This document shows positions 6,786 to 16,125 of a stretch of 17,404 nucleotides of DNA, piece by piece (position 1 is the stretch's first letter; each line of letters begins with the position of its first letter). A model generated the notes under the pieces. It was not told where the DNA came from. It was given only the letters and a program-made list of their open reading frames with translations, and did not search any database. Location of the stretch: NCBI GenBank assembly GCA_035455185.1, contig DATIFQ010000453.1:1-17404 (forward strand). Direction: 5' to 3'. Source of the DNA: JAEHDI01 sp035455185. Its GTDB lineage: Bacteria; Acidobacteriota; Terriglobia; Bryobacterales; Bryobacteraceae. Both the position numbers and the translations under genes were made by a program.

Positions 6786-6823
6786 AGAAAAAGAACCGCC
6801 GGGGTGTTGCCACCCCGGCGGTT
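6786..6823 (-). terminator. Rho-independent terminator after radical SAM paralog B
   Basis: Reading the minus strand, a perfect 13-bp stem (AACCGCCGGGGTG / CACCCCGGCGGTT; arms 6811-6823 and 6794-6806, 4-nt loop) is followed at once by CTTTTTCTT. It lies 26 bp past the TAG stop of paralog B. It should end that transcript before paralog A, so the two genes are probably not one simple operon. Confidence 0.87.
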
Positions 6824-6848
6824 GCGGGACTGGCGGCTTTCCGTCCGC

Positions 6849-8960
<2,112 letters not shown>

Positions 8961-9202
8961 GTTTTCTCGCTTCAGGTGACTCCCAGTCTTGACGCCAGTC
9001 GTTCCTGACAGCCCTGTCCCTCTTTCCAGGCAGCCAGGCGATCATTCTGAGTATAGGGAAGGCCAAGGGGTGGAACCAGCCAAATGAATTAAACTGCTTC
9101 TTTTCTAGCTCGTATGGTGAATTCTGAGGCTGAATGGGTCGGCATAGCCGGAGTGGAGATTCAAGTGCCAGTAGAACTGCTGCTGTCTCGCCGCAGGTTA
9201 GC

Positions 9203-10273
9203 ATGAAAACAGAGGCCATGCCTGTCAGCGCCAAACGAGTCAAGGAGATAGCGGCGGAGTGCGGTTTTGAGATCGTCGGCGTGGCCTCGGCCGCACCGTT
9301 GTCTGAGCACGCCTGGTACCGTGAGTGGGCCGCCCTGGGGATGGCGGGAAGAATGAGTTATCTTACTGACCGGCGGGGAGATGCGCGTCAAGATCCCCGA
9401 AGGCTCCTGGCGTCGGCGCGCTCGGTGCTTTGCGTGGGCAAGCTGTATAACGCTCCGAAGCCCTACTCCGTTGATTTTGAAGCTGTTGAGCTTGGCTGGA
9501 TCTCTCGTTATGCGTGGGGAGAGGACTATCACCGCGTCGTGGCCGATGGTCTTCATCGAGTCGTGGCCCGGCTCAAGTCCAGTGGCGCCGGGCCTTTCGA
9601 CTGGAAGGTTTGTGTCGATACTGCGCCCCTTTTGGAACGGGCCCTGGCAAGGCGCGCCGGACTGGGCTGGATCGCGAAAAACACTTGCCTGATCCGGGAA
9701 GGAATGGGTTCCTGGTTCTTTCTAGGTGAACTGCTGCTCTCGCTGGACCTTGAATCCGACTCTCCGCCGGACGAACGCTGCGGCTCTTGCACGCGCTGCA
9801 TCGATGCCTGTCCGACGCGGGCGATCGTTCCAGCGGGCCGCGCCGAGCCCGCGTGGGCCATCGATTCCCGCCTGTGCATCTCGTACCTGACAATCGAGCT
9901 GCGGGGTCCCTGGCCTCACGAATTGCGCGGGGCTGCCGGCCTCAACGTCTTCGGCTGCGACATCTGCCAGGACGTCTGTCCGTGGAACACGAATGCGCCT
10001 GTAACGCCGGACTCTGCGTTCGAGCCTGCGAACTTCGCCCCGCCCCTCGAACGGATGGCGGCACTCACCGAGGAGGAGTTCGTCGCGATGTTTCGCGGCA
10101 CGCCGGTCACGCGGGCGAAGTACACCGGTTTCCTGCGCAACGTCGCCGTGGCCATGGGGAACTCGGGACGTCCGGAGTTTCGAGCACCGCTCGAGCGCCT
10201 CGCCCAGCATCCGGACCCCGCGGTGGCCGATCACGCCGGCTGGGCGCTGGCGCATATCGGACGGATAAAATGA
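9203..10273 (+). CDS. queG: Epoxyqueuosine reductase QueG
   Basis: QueG reduces epoxyqueuosine to queuosine, the last step of making the modified wobble base in GUN-anticodon tRNAs. It uses cobalamin and two 4Fe-4S clusters in the cytoplasm. The 356-residue product has the family signature VDTAPLLERALARRAGLGWI (138-157, with the catalytic Asp139 of VDT). It also has two cluster motifs, CGSCTRCIDACP (C193, C196, C199, C203) and CDICQDVCPWN (C252, C255, C259), with C225 as a further candidate ligand. The C-terminal region (RAKYTGFLRNVAVAMGNSG to HAGWALAHIG) is the HEAT-like tail found in QueG. ATG 9203 is chosen (AGG 6 nt upstream). ATG 9218 is an alternative that loses five residues, and the longer frame from 9134 lacks family sequence. 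GWIAKN replaces the common GWIGKN, a minor change. The stop overlaps the next gene's ATG. Confidence 0.95.
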   Translation: MKTEAMPVSAKRVKEIAAECGFEIVGVASAAPLSEHAWYREWAALGMAGRMSYLTDRRGDARQDPRRLLASARSVLCVGKLYNAPKPYSVDFEAVELGWISRYAWGEDYHRVVADGLHRVVARLKSSGAGPFDWKVCVDTAPLLERALARRAGLGWIAKNTCLIREGMGSWFFLGELLLSLDLESDSPPDERCGSCTRCIDACPTRAIVPAGRAEPAWAIDSRLCISYLTIELRGPWPHELRGAAGLNVFGCDICQDVCPWNTNAPVTPDSAFEPANFAPPLERMAALTEEEFVAMFRGTPVTRAKYTGFLRNVAVAMGNSGRPEFRAPLERLAQHPDPAVADHAGWALAHIGRIK

Positions 10274-11463
10274 TAAGAGAAATGCTGTTGGTGTTCCTTC
10301 TGCTGCTGTGCTCGGTGGTTGCATCGCCGGCGTCGGAAGCCACGCTCTCGAAAGGCTTCGACCACTTTTATAATCTCGAGTACGACGAGGCGATCGCGGA
10401 GTTTCGAAAGCTGATCGACCGCAATCCCGAGTCCGCGGGGGCGCGCAACCATTACGCCCAGGCAATCCTTTACCGGGAGATGTTCCGCGCCGGCGCACTG
10501 GAGAGCGAGCTGGTCAGCGGAACGAACCCGTTTCTCCGGCGCGCGAAGATGAACCCATCGGCGGAGGACCAGCGCCATTTCGACGAATCGGTCGCCAAAG
10601 CCATTGAACTCTCGGATGCACGGATCAAGAAAGACCCGAATGACAGTCAGGCTCTCTACGCGCTGGGCGTCACCTACGGGCTGCGTGCGAATTACAACTT
10701 CCTTGTACGCAAGGCGTGGTTCGACGCTTTGCGGGACGCCACCCGCGCGCGCAAGTTGCACAATCGGGTGACTGAGCTGGATCCGAAGATCGTCGATGCA
10801 CGACTCGTGGAAGGCGTGCACGACTACGTAGTCGGCAGCCTGCCCTGGCATGTGAAGATGCTCGGGTTTCTGGTCGGCTTCCGCGGTGACAAGGAAGGCG
10901 GCGTTCGCCTGCTCGAGCAGGTCGCGCAGCACGGCGACATCAATCGGGTGGATGCCCAGATTCTTCTCTGTGCGATTTACCGGCGAGAAAGGAATCCGCA
11001 GAAAGCCATCCCGATGTTGCTGAGTCTGATCGAACGGTTCCCGAGGAACTATCTGCTGCGTTTCGAGATCGCCCAGATGTACAGCGACCTTGGTGACAAA
11101 CCGAACGCACTGGCCGCTCTGCGCCGGATCGAGGAGCTGAAATCGGGCGGGGCTTCGGGATTCTCACACCTGATGCCGGAGAAGATCCTGTACGCTCGGG
11201 GCACGATCCAGTTTTGGTACAACGACCTCGATCGAGCGCTCGAAGACATGCGGCGGGTGACCTCGAGGGCCGGCGATCTGGACCTGAACACCGGTACCTT
11301 CGCGTGGCTCCGCCTCGGTCAGATTTACGACCTCAAGGGACAGCGGGCGCAGGCAGTTGCCGCTTACCGGCAGGCCATCAACTTGGCGCCGCAATCGGAC
11401 GCCGCCCGCCTTTCCACGCGCTATTTATCGGAACCCTACCGTAGAGACAAGAGGAAGAGCTAA
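10270..11463 (+). CDS. Exported TPR-repeat protein
   Basis: This is a 397-residue protein with an N-terminal signal sequence (MIREMLLVFLLLLCSVVASPASEA). Cleavage is likely around residues 19-24. C14 could be read as a poor lipobox (LLLC), so lipid anchoring is possible but not favoured. TPR-like helices begin at once: GFDHFYNLEYDEAIAEFRKL at about 29-48, a middle region with NPQKAIPMLLSLIERFP and GDKPNALAALRRIEEL, and the final KGQRAQAVAAYRQAINLAP near residues 359-377. TPRs bind partner proteins, and no catalytic motif is visible. The ATG overlaps the queG TGA by 4 nt (ATGA), so translation is probably coupled. That coupling looks like compact packing rather than a shared function, because QueG is cytoplasmic and this protein is exported. 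ATG 10282 is an alternative start. Confidence 0.86.
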   Translation: MIREMLLVFLLLLCSVVASPASEATLSKGFDHFYNLEYDEAIAEFRKLIDRNPESAGARNHYAQAILYREMFRAGALESELVSGTNPFLRRAKMNPSAEDQRHFDESVAKAIELSDARIKKDPNDSQALYALGVTYGLRANYNFLVRKAWFDALRDATRARKLHNRVTELDPKIVDARLVEGVHDYVVGSLPWHVKMLGFLVGFRGDKEGGVRLLEQVAQHGDINRVDAQILLCAIYRRERNPQKAIPMLLSLIERFPRNYLLRFEIAQMYSDLGDKPNALAALRRIEELKSGGASGFSHLMPEKILYARGTIQFWYNDLDRALEDMRRVTSRAGDLDLNTGTFAWLRLGQIYDLKGQRAQAVAAYRQAINLAPQSDAARLSTRYLSEPYRRDKRKS

Positions 11464-11492
11464 GTCCGTGGTCTGCCCTGGGGAGTGAGCGC

Positions 11493-11522
11493 GCCGGTTA
11501 TTCGATGTTAACTTTAACCGGC
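11493..11522. repeat. Inverted repeat at the 3' end of the IPT/TIG gene
   Basis: GCCGGTTA (11493-11500) and TAACCGGC (11515-11522) are perfect 8-bp arms. They span the last codons and TAA of the IPT gene and lie 30 bp past the convergent TPR stop. There is no T-tract on either strand. It could act as a weak bidirectional stop or 3' stability hairpin. Confidence 0.35.
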
Positions 11523-11845
11523 TGTTCGATCAGCTTCGGTTGTTTTTCGGTGGTCAGCACCATTAGGCTGAACCGTCCGGTTTTCAGCGAGGCGGGAACC
11601 TTGATCTTGATGCTGGTAGCAGCCTGTTCGGTGATCTCAACCTTCGTATCCGTCTTACCGTCCGTCAAGAACACCTGCGCGACCGTCTCCTTGCCGAGGT
11701 TCTCTCCTGCGACGTTCAGAACGTCACCGGCCTTTCCGGTGTCTGGCTCCACGGCGGTCATCCGCGGAAAGGCGCCCTGCGCAACCAACACAGAAGAGAT
11801 GACGAGGAAAGCGATTAGGGCGAGCGAGATAAAAGACAACCTCAT
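11498..11845 (-). CDS. Small exported IPT/TIG-domain protein
   Basis: The 115-residue product starts at ATG 11845 with GGAGG 11 nt upstream. A longer frame to 11896 would bury the signal peptide behind 17 residues. Residues 1-24 are a clear signal sequence (MRLSFISLALIAFLVISSVLVAQG). The rest is a single immunoglobulin-like IPT/TIG fold: FPRMTAVEPDTGKAGDVLNV, GENLGKETVAQVFLTDG, then KIKVPASLKTGRFSLMV. Such domains usually sit in large surface or sugar-binding proteins; a free-standing exported copy like this is a common acidobacterial type without a known function. It converges on the TPR gene with a 34-bp gap and diverges from the NUDIX gene. Confidence 0.8.
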   Translation of the reverse strand: MRLSFISLALIAFLVISSVLVAQGAFPRMTAVEPDTGKAGDVLNVAGENLGKETVAQVFLTDGKTDTKVEITEQAATSIKIKVPASLKTGRFSLMVLTTEKQPKLIEQPVKVNIE

Positions 11846-11991
11846 CTTGTTATTGTCCTCCACAAAAATGCTAGCCCTAAATCGCTCGTAATGCAAGCGT
11901 TAAGCAAGGTGGTAGTGCCCTGCAACCACTACAGGCTGTCCCGCCTGGCAAAGGCAACCGGACGCCAACCGTAACATCGGAGAGTGGGCCT

Positions 11992-12471
11992 ATGACGAAA
12001 CTGAGCGCGGGTTTTCTCATGTTCCGGGGGTCACAAGGGGCAGTCGAGGTTCTCCTCGTGCACCCTGGCGGTCCATTTTGGGAAAAGAAGGACCTCGGAT
12101 CGTGGTCGCTGCCCAAAGGCGAGTATCCCGAAGGCGAGGAGGCCTTCGATGCTGCAATGCGCGAGTTCGAGGAAGAGACCGGCATTCGTCCCGAGGGACC
12201 ATTCATTCCTCTCGGTCAGATTCGCCAACCAGGCGGCAAGCTCGTGACCGTTTGGGCTTTTGAAGGCGATTGTGACCCTGCCACGATCAAGAGCAATCTC
12301 TTCTCGATGGAGTGGCCCAAGGGGTCGGGGAGGATGCAAGAGTTTCCCGAGATTGACCGAGGCGGCTGGTTCACGTTGACAGTGGCGCGACGGAAGATCC
12401 TGAAGGGGCAAGTGGGCTTTCTGGACCGGCTCGCCGAACATTTGGACGTGCGGAAATTATTCGTACCGTAA
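11992..12471 (+). CDS. NUDIX hydrolase, COG4119-type NTP pyrophosphohydrolase
   Basis: This 159-residue cytosolic NUDIX protein should hydrolyse a nucleoside diphosphate linked to another moiety, using divalent metal. The NUDIX box GX5EX7REUXEEXGU is complete: G43, E49, then REFEEETGI (57-65). The flanking sequence (MTKLSAGFLMFRG, VLLVHPGGPFW, LGSWSLPKGE) is typical of the COG4119 group annotated as predicted NTP pyrophosphohydrolase. The exact substrate is not known from sequence. The ATG at 11992 has GGAGAG about 8 nt upstream. The last 15 nt overlap the 3' end of the convergent permease gene. Length and motif spacing are normal for the group. Confidence 0.93.
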   Translation: MTKLSAGFLMFRGSQGAVEVLLVHPGGPFWEKKDLGSWSLPKGEYPEGEEAFDAAMREFEEETGIRPEGPFIPLGQIRQPGGKLVTVWAFEGDCDPATIKSNLFSMEWPKGSGRMQEFPEIDRGGWFTLTVARRKILKGQVGFLDRLAEHLDVRKLFVP

Positions 12472-14919
12472 CGCCACCACGGGGGTGACCCTGGTGGCGC
12501 GGCGGGCGGGGACCAATGTGGCGATGAGCGCCACAGCGGCTAACACCAGCGCGACGCCGATAGAGGTCACCGGGTCGCCTGCGTTGACGCCGTAAAGCAT
12601 ACCGGCCATGAGGCGGGTGAGCCCGAAGGAGGCGGCCACCCCGATGGCCAGGCCGGCCAAAACGGGAAACATGCCCTGGGCGAGGACAAGCTTCAGCACA
12701 TCGGCCTGACCAGCCCCAAGCGCCATGCGGATGCCAATTTCGCGTGTACGCTGCGCGATAGTATAAGAGATAACCCCGTAGATCCCGACCGCGGCCAGCA
12801 ACAGCGCTAGCCCAGCGAAGATACCCAGGATCAGTGTGGACAAGCGCCGGTCCGCGATCGAACCCGAGACGATCTGTTCCATGGTCCGCACTCCGTAGAC
12901 GGTCTGGTCATTGCCGGCCTCGAGGACCGCGCTGCGTACTGCCGGGAATGTGGCGAGCGGATCGACTCCAGTGCGCACTACGAAGACACTGGATCCTGCC
13001 ATCGCCTTCATGAACTGGTCCGGGATCTGAGACAGGGGCAGGTAAAGCTCGCTGCGGACCCGGGCGGAGGCGTCACTGTCCAGCCCCCAGTGGCTGACGT
13101 GGCCGACGATACCCACGATCTCCATCGGCACGGAAGCCTCGGGGCCGAGATCTCCGCTCAAGTCGGCAACGACGATGCTTTTTCCGAGAGGGTCTTCGTG
13201 CGGGAAGAACGTGCGAGCCATAACCTCGTCGATCACCACCACGTGGGAGCCGCGATGCATATCCTGGCGTTCGATGTAACGGCCGCGCAAGAGGGGAATG
13301 TCCATGGCCTTGAGATAGCCGGGGTCGGTAGCGTACAACAGCGCCCACGACATGTCGCCTTGTGAGGTCGGGCGAGGCCTTCCGTTCACATAGAAGGGTA
13401 TTTCGCTGTCGCTGCCGCCCAGGGGAATCAACGAGGACACCCCGGCGCTCTTCACTCCGGGCACACTTTGGATACGATCCGCGGTCTGCTCGAAAGTCTG
13501 GAGGATACGATCGGTGCTGCTCATGTTGGCTGGGGACAAGCCCACTGAGAAGGTCAGAACGTGGTCGGGTTTGAATCCCGGTTTAATGCTGCCGAGGTTC
13601 CAGATGGTGCGCAGCATCAGGCCGGCTCCGGCCAGCAGCACCAGCGCCGCGGCCACTTCAGAGACCACCAGCAGGTTGCGCAAGCGCTGGTGCCGGGCCG
13701 AGGAACCGCGGCTGCCTTCTTTCAACGTCTCGTGCAGGTCGGCGACGGAGACGTGCAGGGCTGGAGCCAGCCCGAAAACGATGCCGGTAAGGAGCGAGAC
13801 GCCCAGAGTAAAGGCGAGCACCCAGCCGTCCACGCCGATGTTCTCCACGCGCGGTAGGCCGCCCGGCACGGCCGCCAACACCGCCTGTGTGCCCCAGCGG
13901 GCGATGGCCAGCCCGGCGATGCCCCCGGCGAGCGCCAGCACCACGCTCTCGGTAAGCAGTTGCCGGACCACGCGGACGCGGCCGGCGCCAAGCGCGGAGC
14001 GGATGGCAATCTCCTTGTGGCGTCTGGTGAAGCGAGCCAGGAGCAGGTTCGCCACATTGGCGCATGCGATGAGGAGCACGAAGCCCACCGCGCCCAGCAG
14101 AACCAGCAGGGTGGGGCGAACGTTTCCGACGATCACGCCCGTGAGCGGCTCGATGTTGACGCCGTGCTTGGAATTCGATTTCGGATAAGCTTCCGCTAAC
14201 CGGGCCGCAATGGCGGTCATTTCGGACTGCGCCTGGGTCCGCGTCACGCCGGCTTTGAGCCGTCCCACCACGTACATGCCGGGATGCATTTCGCGCGACC
14301 TGGCCAGCATATCGTCCCACTGTTCCAGCAGCGTGTAGATGTCGGCTTTGCCTTCGAACTGAAAACCGGCGGGAACGACGCCCGCGATGGTGTAGCTCCG
14401 GCCGTTGAGCGTGAGCTGGCTGGCGAGTACGGCGGGGCTTGAACCGAACCGCCGGCTCCACAGGCCGCCGCCGATGAGGACTACGGGCGAGGCGCCGAGC
14501 CGGTCCGCCCGGGGGTCGAAGTCGCGGCCCGCCACGGGATTAATTCCAAGGACCCGGAAGAAATCGGCCGAGACCATCTTGCCGCTCAGGTGCTCGGGCT
14601 CTCCTCCGCCGGTGATGTCGTAGTCTTCCCAGCGGAACGCGGCCAAGCCCGCAAAGCTGCGGTTCTGGTCGTTCCAGTCCACGAAGTTCGGATAGGCGAC
14701 CGACATCGTTTCGAAGCCGGGCGACCTCTCGCTGAGCCGCACGAGGCGGTCCGGATCGCGGTAGGGCAGCGGCTGCAGCAGAACGCCGTTGACCACGCTG
14801 AAAATGGCTGTGTTGGCGCCAATCCCGAGCGCCAAGGCAATCACCGCTACCGCCGCGAAACCCGGGTTCTTGGCCAGCATACGCAAGCCATAACGAAGGT
14901 CCTGGAGAAGTACCCACAT
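12457..14919 (-). CDS. ADOP-family orphan ABC permease (MacB/FtsX-like, duplicated)
   Basis: This 820-residue membrane protein belongs to the acidobacterial duplicated orphan permease (ADOP) type. These are MacB/FtsX-like permeases present in many copies in Solibacter and Koribacter, without a partner ATPase gene. The start is firm: GAGGAGG at 14933-14927 is 7 nt before the ATG. The N-terminus DLRYGLRMLAKNPGF and ALGIGANTAIFSVVNGVLLQPLPY are family hallmarks. Predicted helices lie at about 24-44, 270-295, 322-342, 367-387, 415-436, 693-718, 747-768 and 785-805, around two MacB-type periplasmic domains (about 50-265 and 440-690). The duplication shows in RRHKEIAIRSALGAGR (299-314) and RTREIGIRMALGAGQ (724-738). 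No ATPase gene lies in the window. It probably acts in export, lipoprotein handling or mechanotransmission; the substrate is unknown. It follows a DUF1801 gene by 108 bp on the same strand. Confidence 0.95.
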   Translation of the reverse strand: MWVLLQDLRYGLRMLAKNPGFAAVAVIALALGIGANTAIFSVVNGVLLQPLPYRDPDRLVRLSERSPGFETMSVAYPNFVDWNDQNRSFAGLAAFRWEDYDITGGGEPEHLSGKMVSADFFRVLGINPVAGRDFDPRADRLGASPVVLIGGGLWSRRFGSSPAVLASQLTLNGRSYTIAGVVPAGFQFEGKADIYTLLEQWDDMLARSREMHPGMYVVGRLKAGVTRTQAQSEMTAIAARLAEAYPKSNSKHGVNIEPLTGVIVGNVRPTLLVLLGAVGFVLLIACANVANLLLARFTRRHKEIAIRSALGAGRVRVVRQLLTESVVLALAGGIAGLAIARWGTQAVLAAVPGGLPRVENIGVDGWVLAFTLGVSLLTGIVFGLAPALHVSVADLHETLKEGSRGSSARHQRLRNLLVVSEVAAALVLLAGAGLMLRTIWNLGSIKPGFKPDHVLTFSVGLSPANMSSTDRILQTFEQTADRIQSVPGVKSAGVSSLIPLGGSDSEIPFYVNGRPRPTSQGDMSWALLYATDPGYLKAMDIPLLRGRYIERQDMHRGSHVVVIDEVMARTFFPHEDPLGKSIVVADLSGDLGPEASVPMEIVGIVGHVSHWGLDSDASARVRSELYLPLSQIPDQFMKAMAGSSVFVVRTGVDPLATFPAVRSAVLEAGNDQTVYGVRTMEQIVSGSIADRRLSTLILGIFAGLALLLAAVGIYGVISYTIAQRTREIGIRMALGAGQADVLKLVLAQGMFPVLAGLAIGVAASFGLTRLMAGMLYGVNAGDPVTSIGVALVLAAVALIATLVPARRATRVTPVVALRYE

Positions 14920-15027
14920 CGAGCTGCCTCCTCACGCTGAGCCGTACCACCTTGCCTTGGCGCCTTATCGATCAGTACGGGCGCAGCCGGGGCGATGTTC
15001 CTGGTAATTTGCTGGATGCAGAGGGGT

Positions 15028-15438
15028 TCAGACTGCGCGGGCCTGGCGCTTCTTCGCCGTGGCCGCCATCAGCTTCTCACGCTCGGCGGCTTCCTTCGCG
15101 CGGAACTTCGCGATGCGTCCGATCAACCTCACGGGGACGGGCTCGGAGAGCGGGAAGCGGATCGTGCCCTTGGTGACCTCGTACGATGCAAGCTCGTCCT
15201 TGAACGCCGTGACGAGGTGACCGGTGGCGGGATAGAGCGAGTAGTGCTGCTTCCACCCAGCGAAATAGATCGCGACGCGACCGTGCAGTTTGTATGCGGG
15301 GATCTGGTACGAGATCACTTCTTCGGCTCCGGGCATCGCCTTGCGGATCGTGCTTCGCACGCACTCGAGCACGCTCTGAACAGTTTCAGGCTGCGAGGCA
15401 ATGTACTCGTCCACGGACTTCCAATCGGTCTTGGCCAT
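15028..15438 (-). CDS. DUF1801 (YdhG-like) protein
   Basis: This is a 136-residue cytosolic protein of the DUF1801 / YdhG-YobT type. Recognisable segments are the N-terminal helix (DWKSVDEYIASQPETVQSVLECVRSTIRKAMPGAEE), the core ISYQIPAYKLHGRVAIYFAGWKQHYSLYP, and TIRFPLSEPVPVRLIGRIAKFR. Some Bacillus relatives have been called iron chaperones, but function in this group is not settled. The basic tail (ATAKKRQARAV) is usual. ATG 15438 is the first start, with only a weak GGGA upstream. A strong sigma70-like promoter lies about 70 bp upstream. The ADOP permease gene follows after 108 bp and might be read through from the same promoter. Confidence 0.88.
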   Translation of the reverse strand: MAKTDWKSVDEYIASQPETVQSVLECVRSTIRKAMPGAEEVISYQIPAYKLHGRVAIYFAGWKQHYSLYPATGHLVTAFKDELASYEVTKGTIRFPLSEPVPVRLIGRIAKFRAKEAAEREKLMAATAKKRQARAV

Positions 15439-15507
15439 CGTGATTCCCAGCTTTCCGGCTCAGGTTGAGCGCCCTCTCGGCCCTGAATTAGCAGCAGAAT
15501 ACTACGG

Positions 15508-15536
15508 ATTATCTCACTCATCAATTTCGTTGCCAA
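15508..15536 (-). promoter_or_regulatory. sigma70-type promoter for the DUF1801 gene
   Basis: On the minus strand TTGGCA (15536-15531) and GATAAT (15513-15508) are separated by exactly 17 bp. Each matches its consensus hexamer at 5/6. The site lies 70 bp upstream of the DUF1801 ATG and points toward it. It is the best promoter match I found in the window. Confidence 0.6.
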
Positions 15537-15700
15537 TGCGTCAAAGGGAGCTGGCTGATTTCGCTCGTCGTGGTGGATTTCGGCCACCTGACGGCGCGGT
15601 CTGCCAACGGGAATCGCTTTGGAATCATAGCGTTTCGTCGTTGGCTTCAGAAGTGCTCCATTCTCGGTGTGATGGAAATCAAGCCGAAAGGAGAACCCGT

Positions 15701-16102
15701 ATGAAAGCGAAGATGGCCGTTCTCATTCTGCTGCTGGCCGCAACCTCTGCGTTGGCAAGGACTCGCGTGTCCATTGGAGTCTACGTGGGCGACGGTTACG
15801 GTTACGGGTACTATCCTCCGCCGCCGGTCTACGTTTACGAGCCGCCCTGCCCAGGGCCGGGTTACGTATGGGTTCCGGGGTATTGGTATGGCGTCGGGCC
15901 GCGCTATTCCTGGCGCAACGGCTACTGGGCGCCGCCTCGTTACCGCGGCTGGTATAGGGGTGGACCAAGGTATCGCTATTACGACGCATGGGATAGCCCG
16001 TACCGTGGACGGATGAAGTATCGCAAACATGACGATCGCGGCTGGGGGCGCGGGCGCTACCGTGACTATTACCGGTACGATCGGCGCGGATATCGCCGGT
16101 GA
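15701..16102 (+). CDS. Exported Tyr/Arg/Pro-rich YXWGXW-type protein
   Basis: The ATG at 15701 is chosen because AAAGGAG lies 8 nt upstream. The frame runs open to 15401, but that part is antisense to the DUF1801 gene. The 133-residue product has a signal peptide with cleavage expected after ALA (residue 19). The mature protein is low-complexity: YGYGYYPPPPVYVYEPP, then GYVWVPGYWYGVGPRYSW and RNGYWAPPRYRGW, which match the Tyr/Trp-rich YXWGXW repeat style of small exported bacterial proteins. The last 40 residues are Arg/Tyr-rich and very basic, with RGRYRDYYRYDRRGYRR near the end. The function is unknown. Surface, cell-wall or polyanion binding is a reasonable guess from the charge and aromatic content, no more. 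Confidence 0.85.
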   Translation: MKAKMAVLILLLAATSALARTRVSIGVYVGDGYGYGYYPPPPVYVYEPPCPGPGYVWVPGYWYGVGPRYSWRNGYWAPPRYRGWYRGGPRYRYYDAWDSPYRGRMKYRKHDDRGWGRGRYRDYYRYDRRGYRR

Positions 16103-16106
16103 ATGA

Positions 16107-16121
16107 GCACGATACTCGTGC
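16107..16121. terminator. Small hairpin between convergent genes, possible weak terminator
   Basis: GCACGA (16107-16112) and TCGTGC (16116-16121) form a perfect 6-bp stem with a 3-nt loop. It lies in the 23-bp gap between the YXWGXW stop and the opposing glycosidase-like stop. It could serve both strands, but neither side has a T-tract. Confidence 0.3.
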
Positions 16122-16125
16122 GCGA

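Noticed and set aside
9050..9055. Minus-strand TATACT as a -10 for radical SAM paralog B
   Set aside because: No -35 hexamer is found at 16-18 bp, so it is too weak to list as a promoter.
9787..10269. N-terminal extension of the TPR protein frame through queG
   Set aside because: This part is queG read in another frame; the signal peptide begins at ATG 10270.
13658..14461. Minus-strand 267-codon frame inside the ADOP permease gene
   Set aside because: Arg/His/Pro-rich out-of-frame translation of the permease; no domain.
12457..15438. Possible complete ABC exporter operon
   Set aside because: No ATP-binding subunit or membrane-fusion protein is present near the permease; the neighbour is a DUF1801 protein, as expected for an orphan ADOP permease.
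15401..15700. Upstream extension of the YXWGXW frame (300 bp open to a start at 15401)
   Set aside because: It runs antisense through the 5' end of the DUF1801 gene, lacks family sequence, and would bury a clear signal peptide. The ATG at 15701 has its own AAAGGAG.
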